A DNA stretch of 64,000 bases from Vesta saturnalis (Eukaryota; Arthropoda; Insecta; Coleoptera; Lampyridae). Numbering within the stretch: the first letter of the stretch is position 1; each line of letters begins with the position of its first letter. Position numbers and translations under genes: made by a program. The DNA lies in the NCBI GenBank assembly GCA_036346205.1, contig JARFJB010000003.1, forward strand, positions 124,001 through 188,000, written 5' to 3'. This document shows positions 44,082 through 55,900 of this stretch, piece by piece. Below the pieces are notes generated by a model. That model was not told the origin of the DNA. It ran no database searches and saw only the letters and a list, made by a program, of their open reading frames with translations.

Positions 44082-45840
44082 AGTAGTAGTACCGGGGCAC
44101 CTTAACCACATTTACTCTACTACAGTAGCACCTTTCACTTTTTTATATGCCCACGTGGGGGACCGGATTTTCCACCCTTATTTTTACACGCTTACGTGTA
44201 GGACGTGTTTTTCACCCTATTTTTGCACATCCACGTGTGAGACCGCATTTTCACCCCTATTTTTATATACCCTCGTGTGAGACCGGATTTTCATCCCTAT
44301 TTTTACACTCGCGTGTGAGACCGTATTTTCATCCCGTTTTTTATCCCTAATTATTTTTATACCTCGTGTGAGACCGTATTTTCAACCCTTTTTCAACCCT
44401 AATTTTAATAAACTTATGACGCCGGTTAAAATTGTCACCTAAACATATGGTAACACTGCTTTGGATTTTGACGTCACAAGACCGCCTGCGAGGGGACGTA
44501 CATTTCAACCCTGACAGTATTTTCAACCTTTTTGTTTGTATTTAAGAGCCCTTTTGGCGGGAGCCCCTAAAGGATAGGCAAATGCATGCGCACGTAGGAT
44601 CGTTTTTTTACCTATTTTTAAGGGTTAATAAACGGTAGGATATTTTTTAGTATTAAAAGAAACTAATCAAGGTAAAGATAACGTATACGTTTGATTTTAA
44701 AATACACTATTACATTCTATAACGATAATAAACAGTTAATGGCATTGCATAATCAGCTAATTACCCTGTTGTTGTCATACAATGTGAATGTACGGTTTAG
44801 CGACTATTTAATATGAATTGAATTTTATCAAATGAGATTGCATAATTGTTGTTATTATTAAAATCATTATTAGGTTCCTTTTAATCCCATATCTAGATTG
44901 TGGTCCTCTTGTGGTGAAAATTCATTTGAATATATTTTAAAATGAAATTGATTTAAAAATAAAATGTAATTAACTAATTGATTAACCTGCTTACAGCAAT
45001 AGTAATTATCGAAAATTAAGGAATGTCGCTTTTATTTATTTACCTTTTTAATACGTATTATTACATACAATATATTTTGGTTTTAAATATGAGTCACAAT
45101 GTGTCGCAATCCTTTTGCTTTAATTATGGGTCATAATTAAATCTAGTTGTCGCTCAAGGTATCACTACCAAATTAATCTCATGTACAACAAGAAACTTAA
45201 TATCAATAATGTATAACAAAGTATTTTTATAATGCCATTTTCGCATAGTTTAATGTCCATGTAAGGATCGTATTTTAGCCTTGAGAGATCGGATTTGGTC
45301 TGGGTCAGACTAGGGGTTGGTCCAGTATCGGAGATTGTATTCTAAATTGTCTCCTGTGAAAGTTAGCTTTACAAAAAACACAGACACAACCACAAGTACG
45401 AGCACGAGCACAACATAAACACAATCACAGGAACAATTACAAGCCCAAGAATCAGGACATGCACAAACACAAGCACAGGAACAAATTACAAGCACAAGCA
45501 AGCACAGGTACATACAAACACAAACACGAAATTGCAAACACGAAAAAAATTCGCAAACACGAAAATTCGTAAACACAAACTCACAAACACAAAACGAAAA
45601 CGAAAATTCGCAAACACGAAAATAACAAACACACAAACGCGCAGAGTACGAAAAACGCAAACACGAAAATCGTAAACACAAAATTCTCAAACACGAAAAC
45701 CGCAAACATACAAACGCACAAACACGAAAAACGAAACACACAAACGAAAACGCGCAAAGCTGCCGCATGAATTAAGACTGGGATTTGGAGTCTATAAACA
45801 AAATGATTCTCTCTCTCTGTCTCTGTCCCTGTCTCTGTCT
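44082..45840 (+). repeat. P2 terminal inverted repeat, left
   Basis: Closely matched by the inverse of 52050-53821. Tip inward: AGTAG terminus, ~42-bp minisatellite (44147-44400, units like GTGTGAGACCG…TTTTCATCCC), TGACGTCA (44469-44476), and ~850 bp of AT-rich sequence with nothing recognised (44480-45330). Next is a TTCTAAATTG…TTTACAAAA module (45338-45370), then an ACACGAAAA-type satellite (to 45765), then GAGTCTATAAACAAAATGATTC leading into the octamer array. Confidence 0.9.
45365..45765. repeat. P2 inner-TIR satellite (ACACGAAAA-type)
   Basis: Runs of ACACAAGCACAGG then CAAACACGAAAATTCG units follow the TTTACAAAA module, in the same order as in element H (24018 onward). The inverse is at 52130-52550. 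Confidence 0.85.
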
Positions 45841-45844
45841 CTGT

Positions 45845-46310
45845 CTCTCTCGTTCTCTCTCGTTCTCTCTCGTTCTCTCTCGTTCTCTCTCTCTCTCGTT
45901 CTCTCTCGTTCTCTCTCGTTCTCTCTCGTTCTCTCTCGTTCTCTCTCGTTCTCTGCTCCTCGCTCTCTCGTTCTCTCTCGTTCTCTCTTCGTCTCTCTCG
46001 TTCTCTCTCGTTCTCTCGTCTCTCTCGTTCTCTCTCTTCTCTCTCTTCTCTCTCGTTCTCTCTCGTTCTCTCTGTTCTCTCTCGCTCTCTCGTTCTCTCT
46101 CGTTCTCTCTCGTTCTCTCTCTCTCTCGTTCTCTCTCGTTCTCTCTCGTCTCTCTCTCTCTCTCTCTCGTTCTCTCTCGTTCTCTCTCGTTCTCTCTCGT
46201 TCTCTCGTTCTCTCTCGTCTCTCTTCTCTCGTTCTCTCTCGTTCTCTCTCGTTCTCTCGTTCTCTCTCGTTCTCTCGCTCTCTCGCTCTCTCGTTCTCTC
46301 TCGTTCTCTC
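45845..46310. repeat. (CTCTCGTT)n octamer satellite, block 1
   Basis: Near-perfect octamer array of ~460 bp, with (CTGTCT)n at its left edge. Confidence 0.95.
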
Positions 46311-47305
46311 TGTTTGCGGATGATCTTAATATCTACATAAACAGAATTATGAGCATAGATAACGCAATGAGGAAAATAAGATGACGAATAGAATTAATGT
46401 TTGGAGCAAAAATCATGGATTAGTACTTAACTCTGATAAGTGCAAATACATCGTTTTACATGACAGATGTAATTTAAGATATGATACCATCTCAACCCTT
46501 CAAGATGTTACTAAAATCGTGTAAATAAAATTAAACTATTAGGCCTATTAATCCAAAATAATTTGTCTGGACGACAGTTAATTCAGTATGTCATCGTATA
46601 GAAGATCTACATGCTAAAATGCACTTCCGGTTAGTGTAAAAAACAATTATAACGCCGCAGCGAATTTATGGAATTGCCGCCATGTCAATTTAAACATCAC
46701 AGCTCTAACACAAAGAGCTCAAAATCTCGTGTTAAATACATCCTAAACTTGAAGATAGACAGAGAATTTATGATAAGTTTGGAACGCGTCAATGAAAATT
46801 AAGGACATTCAGGATTTTAGAACGCAACACTGATCTATTCAACAATTAAAATAAATCAGTGTAACGAACATTTAAAATTGGAGTACTCGTCAACAAAACA
46901 GAACTTTAGTGCTACCTAGGTATAAGACAGAATCGTACGCACAGTCGAAAGCAATTAGTTATACAACCATTGTAATGAAAATATAAGAACTGCACCTAAC
47001 GTTGTAAAAAAAGACGAAGGACTCTTACTGAGCAAATATCAATAATCTATTCATTCATATAAGTAAATCAATTTTCAATCTTTGTTTTGTTTTTACTTCT
47101 AGTTGATAACAATATTAGTTGGAATTATTTTGTCAAGATTTACATAAAAACGTAATTAATTACTAATTAACATTTCAATTATTCAAGTACTAAATGAAAT
47201 TTGTTATAAGAATTGAACGAAAATATACTGTAAGTGTACTCGTAAGGATGTAAGAATCTTCAGACCTAATCGAACGAGTTTGCTAAACAAATTAATCAAT
47301 CAATC
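46311..47305 (+). pseudogene. Captured LINE 3' fragment in P2, copy 1
   Basis: The sequence leaves the octamer array straight into FADDLNIYINRIMSIDNAMRKI, then VWSKNHGLVLNSDKCKYIVL and IKLLGLLIQNNLS. This is the RT motif C (FADD) and thumb of an APE-type LINE. It runs to a 3' end finishing in (ATCA)n (TTAATCAATCAATCAATCAATC) before the next octamer array. A 5'-truncated LINE is the simplest reading. Stops and indels are frequent. Confidence 0.75.
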
Positions 47306-47309
47306 AATC

Positions 47310-47757
47310 AATCTCGCTCTCTGTTCTCTCTCGTTCTCTCTCGTTCTCTCTCGTTCTCTCGTCATTCTCTCTCGTTTCTCTCTCGTCTCTCTCGTTCTCT
47401 CATTCTCTCTCGTTCTCTCTCCGTTTCTCTCGTCTCTCTCTTCTCCTTCCTCTTTCTCTCATTTCGTTCTCTCTTCTTCTCGTTTTCTCTTTCTCTCTCT
47501 CTCGTCCTCTCTTCTCTCTCTTTCTCATTCTCTCTCATTCTCTGCCTCCTTCTTCTCATTCTTCGTTCTCTCTCTTTCTCTCATTCTCTCTCTTCTCTCT
47601 TTCTCTCCTTCTCGTTCTTCTTCTCTCTCTTTCTCTCTCATTTCTCTCTTTTCCCTCTCACTCTCTCGTTCTCTCTTTTCTTTCTTCTCATTTCTCTCGT
47701 TCTCTCCTTCTCTCTTCTCTCTCGTCTCTCTCTCGTTCTCTCTCGTTCTCTCTGTTT
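47310..47757. repeat. (CTCTCGTT)n octamer satellite, block 2
   Basis: A more degenerate octamer array with many CTCTTCTC and CTCATT variants. Confidence 0.9.
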
Positions 47758-48085
47758 GCGGATGATCTTAATATCTCATAACAGATATTATGAGCATAGA
47801 TAACGCAATGAGGAAAATACAAGATGACGAATAGAATTAATGTTTGGAGCAAAAATCATGGATTAGTACTTAACTCTGATAAGTGCAAATACATCGTTTT
47901 TGACATGACAACTTTGTAATTTAAGATATGGTATACCATCTCAACCTTCAAGATGTTACTATAAATCGTGTAAATAAAATTAAACTATTAGGCCTATTAA
48001 TCCAAAATAATTTTATGGACGAAGTTAATTCATATGTCATCGTATAAAGATCTACATGCTAAAAGTGTTTCTTATCTTCCGGTTA

Positions 48086-48176
<91 letters not shown>

Positions 48177-48640
48177 GACATTCAGGATTTTAGAACACAC
48201 GATCTATTCAACAATTAAAATAAATCCCAGTGAAAATTTAAAATTTGAACATAAAATTAGGTACTGTCAAAACAGAATTAGTGCCTAGTTAAGACAGAAT
48301 TAGCAACATTGAAAGCAAATATAAACCATTGCACTAACGTTGAAAAAAAAGCTGAAGGACATAACTGAAGGACAAATCAAATATCATTCATATATAATAT
48401 CATTAAATTTGATTTGTTTTTATTTTCTTCTAGTTTGATAACAATATAATTGGAATATTTTTTGCAAGATTTCAAAAAACGTAATTTATAATTAACAATT
48501 AACATTTCAATTATTTCTATAAGTACCTAATTTGAAATTTGTTATAAATGTAAATTTTAAATTATGAAGAGTGTACTCAAAGGATGTAAAAGTCTTCAGA
48601 CCTAATGAACAGTTTCTATCATTAATCAATCAATCAATCA
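47758..48640 (+). pseudogene. Captured LINE 3' fragment in P2, copy 2
   Basis: The same start (GTTTGCGGATGATCTT) and end ((ATCA)n) as copy 1. About 150 bp corresponding to 46643-46800 of copy 1 is replaced by A48T36 at 48090-48173. Confidence 0.75.
48090..48173. repeat. A48T36 homopolymer pair
   Basis: 48 consecutive A are followed by 36 T, with unique sequence on both sides (GGTTAGTGT and AAGGACATTCAGG) that is ~150 bp apart in copy 1. It looks like a consensus artefact rather than biology. Confidence 0.9.
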
Positions 48641-49318
48641 ATCTCGTTCTCTCTGGTTCTCTCGTTCTCTCGTTCTCTCTCGTTCTCTCGTCTCTCTTCT
48701 TCTCGTTCTCTCTCGTTCTCTCTCTTCTCTCTTCTCTCTCGTTTCTCTCGTTCTTCTCTTCTTTTCTCTCTCGTTTCTCTCTTCTCTCGTTCTCTCATTC
48801 TCTCTCGTCTTCTCTCGTTCTCTCTCGTTCTCTCGTTCTCTCTCGTTCTCTCTCTTCTCTCTCGTTCTCTCTCTCTCTCGTTCTTTCTCTCTCTCTCTCT
48901 TCTTCTCTTCGTTCTCTCATCTCTCTCGTCTCATCTCATTCTCTCTCATTCTCTCTTCTCTCTCATCTCTCGTTCTCTCTCTTCTCACTCGTTCTACTTC
49001 TCATTCTCTCTCGATCTCTCTCATTTAACTCTCTCATTCTCCTCTTCTCATCTCTCTACTCATCTTCTCAGTTCTCTCAAATTATCTAAATCATCTCTCG
49101 ATCTCTCATTCTCTCGTCTTCTCGTTTCGCTAACTCTCAGTTCTCTCAGTCTCGTCTCTTTCTCTATTCTCTCTCGATTCTCTCTCGATTCTCTCTTCTC
49201 CACTCTCTCTTCTCTACGTACTCTCTCGTTCTCTCTCGTTCTCGTTTCTCTCGTTCTTCTCGTTCTAAACTCATTTTCGTTCTCTCTCGTCTAAACATTA
49301 ACGTCTCGTTCTCACTTC
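48641..49318. repeat. (CTCTCGTT)n octamer satellite, block 3, degenerate
   Basis: The octamer array degrades towards the right, with many single-base differences. Confidence 0.9.
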
Positions 49319-50454
49319 ATTCCTAAACTTTGTCGAGACAATACTCAAACACAAAACAACTTAAACGAATCAAGGTTAACTGGAGTAAATAAAATAATTC
49401 TACTATTTACTGTTTCTTATATCAAATGGAAGAGTTTCAAAATTTTCTATTCTACGTGAAACTTATCCTATAGATAGATTCAGTTACTACACATTATAAC
49501 AATATCTCTAACAATTTCTGTCATTGTATACAAACAAAAGTCTTTACTATTACATGAAGATACTTTCATCGCATCAAAGTTTATACGATATCTTATATTA
49601 TAACAAGTGTAAACATAAAACAGAAATCTTGATTTACACTAATCTAGGACTATTTTGAATTTTTCTATGTTATAATCCATATCATTACTATACGTTTTTA
49701 ATTCCATGGCACATAACAATTCGTATATGCTCTATACACGTACAGTCTAGCCCGTTCGAGTCATCTTTAGAAATCTCACTGTTCTGGTTTCCACGCTTTT
49801 GCGACAAACCTTCACGCTTCGATGTCGTATACCACGAGCTGAACGTCGTTACGAGTTCTCTCAAGTTCCACACTGTTATATTGTCACTCCTTCTAATAGC
49901 TATTGAGCTTGTTCGTATGCTTTGGCTATGAAGATTATCGTTAACCTTTTTGTATCTCACTGGATCACCTAAGCTCGTCTATAATTACATACAATCTTAC
50001 AGTTAATGAGTATTAAGATGAATATAACTCTGAACCAATGGATAGTAAAACAATTTGAAAAAGTAAGTTATCGTTAAATAGATGTTGTAGAAGGATCCGA
50101 TAAAGAATGAAAGACGAAGAACAATTGACAGAAAATTTAGAACAATCGATCATTGAAGCAAGAATCGTATAAACGAGGATAGTAATCAGATGAAAGCATT
50201 ATGAACAAGTTAGAGAACTTGAAATAACAGAAAGAAAGAAGAAACGGAATCATACGATGAACTGAAAGAGTACGAATCGTGAAGAAGCGAGAAGAGCGAT
50301 CGATAGAAGATGAACTAAACGATAAAACGAGATAATGAAATAAGAGAAATAGAAAGAGAGAACGAAGAGAACGAAAATTAGAAACGAATAACAGACGAAA
50401 AAACGAGATAGAAACGAAGAAACTGAAAGATACATGAAAAAACCAGAAATAAAA
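49319..50454. other. P2 unique core
   Basis: The only part of P2 without an inverted counterpart. 49319-50040 is AT-rich with one 90-codon minus-strand frame (49688-49960) that I do not recognise. 50050-50450 is a degenerate GAACGAGA-rich stretch merging into the inverted LINE fragment. It may include assembly noise. Confidence 0.5.
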
Positions 50455-51550
50455 AGATTGATTGATTAATTTGTTTACAAATCGTTGATTAGGTCTAGAA
50501 GATTTACATCCTTACGAGTACACCAACATACAGTACAATTATATAAAATAAATACAGTTCAATTCTTATAACAAATAAAAATATACAACAAATTAGTACG
50601 ACTATAATGAAATAATTGAAATGCTTAATTAGTAATAAAAATAATAAAAATAACGTGTTTATGTAAATCTTGACAAAAATAATTCCAACTAATATATGTT
50701 ATCAAACTAGAAGAAAATAAAAAACAAAAACAAAGATTGAAAATTCAGTTTACATTATATGAATGAATAGATTATTGATATTTGCTCAGTAAAGAGTCCT
50801 TCAGTCTTTTTAAAAATTACAACGTTAGGTGCAGTTCTTATATTTTCATTACAATGGTTGTATAACAAATGTTAACTATAAAAGACTGTGCGTACGATTC
50901 TGTCTTATACCTAGGTAGCACTAAAGTTACTGTTTTGTTGACGAGTACCTCCAAAAAAACATTTAAATCAGTTAAAATCAGATTTATTTTAATTTGAATA
51001 GATCAGTGTTAGCGTTCTAAAATCCTGAAGTCTAATTTTTAACATTGACAGCGTTCAAACTTATCATAAATTCGTATCTTAAGTTTAGGATGTATTTAAC
51101 ACAGATGATTTTACTCTTGTAGCCTTAAGTCTGTATTTAAATTAGACATGGCAATTCCATAAATAAAACTCGGAAAACTCGGCGTTAATAATTGTTTATT
51201 ATAACTGAAGATAAGAAAAACACTTTAGCATGTAATCTTACATGCACACGATGACATACTGAATTAATGTTCGTCCATGACAAATTATTTAGTGATTAAT
51301 AGGCCAATATGTTTTAATTTTATTTAACACGATTTATATAACATCTTGAATTGGTAGATGGATAGTCATATCTTAAATTACACAAATTGTATGTAAAAAC
51401 GATGTATTTGACTTATCACGTTAAGTACTAATTCCATCGATTTTGCCAAACATTAATTCTATTCAAGTCAGTCTGTAATTTTCCATTGTGTTATCTAGCA
51501 TAATATAACTGTTGTTATGTTGAATTAAGATCATCTAACGCAAACAGAGT
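50455..51550 (-). pseudogene. Captured LINE 3' fragment in P2, copy 3 (inverted)
   Basis: The inverse of copies 1 and 2. It begins at TTGATTGATTAATTTG (inverted (ATCA)n) and ends AAGATCATCTAACGCAAACAG next to the octamer array. Many small indels are present relative to copy 1. Confidence 0.75.
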
Positions 51551-51555
51551 GAACA

Positions 51556-52050
51556 AGAACGATGATTGAACTAAACGAGAGAAGAGAACAGATTTTGAAA
51601 CGAATTAACAAGAATCTGACAAGGACGAGTAAAACGAGAATAACGAGAGAGAACAAACGAGAGAGACGAGAGAAACGAGAGAACGAGAGAGACGAAGAAC
51701 GAGAGAAAACGAGAGAGAACGAGAAACGAGAGAAACGAAGAGAACGAGAGAACGAAGAGAACGAGAGAGAACGACGAGAGAACGAGAGAACAGAGAGAAC
51801 GAGAGAGAAAGAGAAGAGAACGAAGAGAACGAGAGAGAACGAGAGAAACGAGAGAAACGAGAAAGAGAGAGAGAGAGAGAACGAGAGAACGAGAGAACGA
51901 GAGAACGAGAAGAGAAAACAGAGAGAACGAGAGAAACGAGAGAACGAGAGACAGAGAACGAGAAGAACGAGAGAACGAGAGAGAACGAGAGAGAACGACG
52001 AGAGAACGAGAGAGAACAGAGAGAACAGAGAAAAACGAGAGAGACAGAGA
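51556..52050. repeat. (AACGAGAG)n octamer satellite, inverted block
   Basis: The inverse of block 1, ending in (AGACAG)n before the right TIR. Confidence 0.95.
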
Positions 52051-53821
52051 CAGAGACAGGGACAGAGACAGAGACAGAGAGAATCATTTTGTTTATAGAC
52101 TCCAAATCCCAGTCTTAATTCATGCGGCAGCTTTGCGCGTTTTTCGTTTTGTGTGTTTTCGTTTTTTCGTGTTTGTGCGTTTGTATGTTTGCGGTTTTCG
52201 TGTTTGAGAATTTTGTGTTTCGATTTTTCGTGTTTGCGTTTTTTCGTACTCTGCGCGTTTGTGTGTTTGTTATTTTTCGTGTTTGCGAATTTTCGTTTTC
52301 GTTTTTTGTGTTTGTGAGTTTGTGTGTTTACGAATTTTCGTGTTTGCGAATTTTCGTTTTTCGTGTTTGCAATTTTTCGTGTTTGTGTGTTTGTATGTAC
52401 CTGTGCTTGCGCTTGTGCTTGTACTTGTAATTGTTCCTGTGCTTGTGTTTGTGCATGTCCTGATTCTTGGGCTTGTAATTGTTCCTGTGATTGTGTTTAT
52501 GTTTGTGCTCGTGCTCGTACTTGTGGTTGTGTCTGTGTTTTTGTAAAGCTAACTTTCACAGGAGACAATTTAGAATACAATCTCCGATACTGGACCAACC
52601 CCTAGTCTGACCCAGACCAAATCCGATCTCTCAAGGCTAAAATACGATCCTTACATGGACATTAAACTATGCGAAAAATGGCATTATAAAAAATACTTTG
52701 TTATACATTATTGATATTAAGTTTCTTGTTGTACATGAGATTAATTTGGTAGTGACTACCTTGAGCGACAACTAGATTTAATTATGACCCATAATTAAAG
52801 CAAAAGGATTGCGACACATTGTGACTCATATTTAAAACCAAAATATATTGTATGTAAATAATACGTATTAAAAGGTAAATAAATAAAAGCGACATTCCTT
52901 AATTTTCGATAATTACTATTGCTGTAAGCAGGTTAATCAATTAGTTAATTACACATTTTATTTTTAAATCAATTTCATTTTAAAATATATTCAAATGAAT
53001 TTTCACCACAAGAGGACCACAATCTAGATATGGGATTAAAAGGAACCTAATAATGATTTTAATAATAACAACAATTATGCAATCTCATTTGATAAAATTC
53101 AATTCATATTAAATAGTCGCTAAACCGTACATTCACATTGTATGACAACAACAGGGTAATTAGCTGATTATGCAATGCCATTAACTGTTTATTATCGTTA
53201 TAGAATGTAATAGTGTATTTTAAAATCAAACGTATACGTTATCTTTACCTTGATTAGTTTCTTTTAATACTAAAAATATCCTACCGTTTATTAACCCTTA
53301 AAATAGGTAAAAAAACGATCCTACGTGCGCATGCATTTGCCTATCCTTTAGGGGCTCCCAAAAAGGGCTCTTAAATACAAACAAAAGGTTGAAAATACTG
53401 TCAGGGTTGAAATGTACGTCCCTCGCAGGCGGTCTTATGACGTCAAAATCCAAAGCAGTGTTACCATATGTTTAGGTGACAATTTTAACCGCGTCATAAG
53501 TTTATTAAAAATTAGGTTGAAAAAGGGTTGAAAATACGGTCTCACACGAGTATATAAAATAATTAGGGATAAAAACGGGATGAAAATACGGTCTCACAGC
53601 ATGTGTAAAAATAGGGATGAAAAATCCGGTCTCACACGAGGGTATATAAAAATAGGGGTGAAAATGCGGTCTCACACGTGGATGTGCAAAATAAGGGTGA
53701 AAAAACACGTCCTACACGTAAGCGTGTAAAAATAAGGGTGGAAAATCCGGTCCCCATGTGGGCATATAAAAAGTGAAATGCTACTGTAGTAGGTAAATGT
53801 GGTTAAGGTGCCGGTACTACT
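52050..53821 (-). repeat. P2 terminal inverted repeat, right
   Basis: Inverted copy of 44082-45840 with small indels, mostly in repeat runs. The minisatellite is at 53505-53770 and TGACGTCA at 53438-53445. Confidence 0.9.
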
Positions 53822-53827
53822 AATATG
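53822..53827. repeat. P2 target site duplication, right (AATATG)
   Basis: Second copy of the duplication, followed by ATGACCAAGACACATTATC of repeat S. Confidence 0.9.
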
Positions 53828-55367
53828 ATGACCAAGACACATTATCTTAAATTTAAGTTATTATTTAAATAATAAAAGTTCCGCTTGACGTACTAAACAA
53901 AAATGATCACGATCGAAAAAGTTGATTAGAGAAAGTAAATAATTATAATCACCCAGTATTCATTTATTTAGTTCTTAAATTGAAAGTGTCAATATGTGCA
54001 GCAACATAATTAATGTAACCGGCTACTACCAAAATGTTCGTGGATTACGCACCAAGGTCAAACAACTGTACTCATCAGTTAGTGTATGTAAATTTGACAT
54101 TATATGTCTTGTGGAAACTGCGCTTACAGATGAATTGTTAAGTTCTGAATTTTTTCCAGATCGTCAATACAATGTAACCCGGCAACAATGGAGTGGTGGG
54201 GTATTGCTTGCAGCTAAAAATTATATTGATATCGATGTATTAAATACTGCGAAAATATCAAATCTAGTTCCTTCAGTTGATATTCTAGGATGCGAGGATC
54301 GTCTTAACAGTGGTTCAGTTGACATATTCGTAGTTTATGTACCACCGCGTACTACAACAAATGACTATTGTGTAATTATTGAATATCTTGAACAAACGAT
54401 TACTAACAATAGTCTAGGTACAATAATTGTTGGAGACTTTAATATTCCTAACTTTAATAATCCTTACGTTAATGATACCAAATGCCAACTCCTAAATGAT
54501 ATGATAGATTTTTTAAATTTAAGTCAATTTAACTTGATTGCTAACATACAGAATCGCCTTCTTGATCTTGTTCTATCTAATCTGAAAATAGAAATCTCAC
54601 GTGATGAAATTCCTCTAATAAAGATTTAATTTCCTCTCCAAACGATAAGTCTCCTGTTAATTCTAATACATATACAAATAATTTCAAAAAAGCTGATTAT
54701 CCTAACTTATACCGGGTGACTCACGTCGATGGTAACTTAGACGTTTACGGAAAACGAGACATGGGATCTTTTTGAAAATTTGGTCGCTTGCATGGCTAGC
54801 TCGGATCTATCGATCTAAAATATTTTCAGCGTTGCGACGTTGTCACTTATGTGAGTGGCATCACCTTTGATATTTTTAATGAGACTGTATATTATTACAT
54901 TTTTGGGTTCGCTATTACTTTTAAATTATTTTTGCCTCACACATTCCTATGCCTTTCTTCAACCGTTTTTGTGTAATTAATCAATTTCCTCATTTTTTAG
55001 CCAAAACATGGTTCCAATCGAATGTTCATTATGGTGATGTTTGAATTTGTAGAAAGTCGAAATTCTGGATGCACTCTATGAATAAGCTGTTCATCAGTTC
55101 TGCGTAACGAAATTGGTTCCATATTGTACAGGGTCGTTCGAAATTCGTTACGTTTCCGCAAGGTACAAAAATGCAGAAAAGTTCATTATTTCAAATGGGA
55201 CACCCTGTATATTATCGAATATTCTGATAGACAATTGAATTCCCTTTAAAATGATATATCATGTTCCTATAAACAGCAAGGTTTCCGAAATAGACGCATG
55301 TTCCTGTAAAAATCGCACTATTCTGTCTTTTCTGTTACAATTAGTGCACTAATAATAAAACATTTGA

Positions 55368-55577
55368 GTGTTTAATAACGGGAGAAATTTGAAAAGGGTC
55401 AAAATAGCAGGAAATTACTACACAATTCAAGTTTTGATAAAACTATTTATTTTTCATGGACAATGTGACCAAATTATAGCGAGAACATGCAGGAAGTTCA
55501 ACGAAATGTATCCTAATTTGCGACCAATGGACAAAAGAAAGTTTGTACGATTATGCAATAATGTCATTAATTATTAA
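55368..55577 (+). pseudogene. Mariner-like transposase N-terminal scrap
   Basis: FHGQCDQIIARTCRKFNEMY followed by LRPMDKRKFVRLCNNVI resembles the head (DUF4817-type) of mariner-like transposases of the long-TIR kind. Nothing of the DDE core follows on this strand. Confidence 0.55.
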
Positions 55578-55682
55578 TACCTACTGTTATTTATAAAAAA
55601 AGAACGTCAAATAACAAATTCAGTTAAACATGAATCGCAATGCAAATAATATCAAACAATAACTAACAAAACTATAAAGCAT

Positions 55683-55900
55683 TTACAATAAATTTTCAAA
55701 ATGACGACCGTTGCTTTCCAAACATTTCAGAATACGAATAATCGTTGATGAAATTGTGGCCCGCCTTATCTCTGTGGGATCTAGCTCTTCAATGCTCCTG
55801 GTAACTCGTTGACGGAGGTCTTGTTTCGTGAGTACCGGTGTCATATAAACCTTCCTCTTCAAATTACCCCACAAAGTAAAAATCAAAAGGTGTGAGGTCG
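55683..55900 (-). pseudogene. Mariner-like transposase C-terminal scrap
   Basis: On the minus strand, FTLWGNLKRKVYMTPVLTKQ, then DLRQRVTRSIEELDPTEIRR and CLESNGRHFENLL. This is the segment after the third catalytic Asp (DFFLWG…) and the typical NGRHFEHL end. It is in opposite orientation to the N-terminal scrap, so the interior has been inverted or the two scraps come from different insertions. Confidence 0.7.

Larger units (their letters stand above)
44082..53821. mobile_element. P2: gene-less 9.7 kb element with Polinton-type ends
   Basis: Tips AGTAGTAGTACCGGGGCACC and its inverse are flanked by an exact 6-bp duplication AATATG (44076-44081, 53822-53827). Repeat S copy 1 shows the uninterrupted target. 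The outer arms share the ~42-bp minisatellite and TGACGTCA with P1. No capsid, ATPase, integrase, protease or polymerase gene is present. The interior is (CTCTCGTT)n satellite alternating with a LINE 3' fragment. Counting the satellite and LINE fragment, the inverted arms extend ~3.3 kb (44082-47300 against 50450-53821). It is best read as a non-autonomous Polinton derivative. Confidence 0.85.

Noticed and set aside
45785..49089. Ser/Leu-rich and Arg/Glu-rich open frames of 60-200 codons (also 51562-52105)
   Set aside because: Products of the (CTCTCGTT)n octamer array read in either direction. There is no start context or domain.
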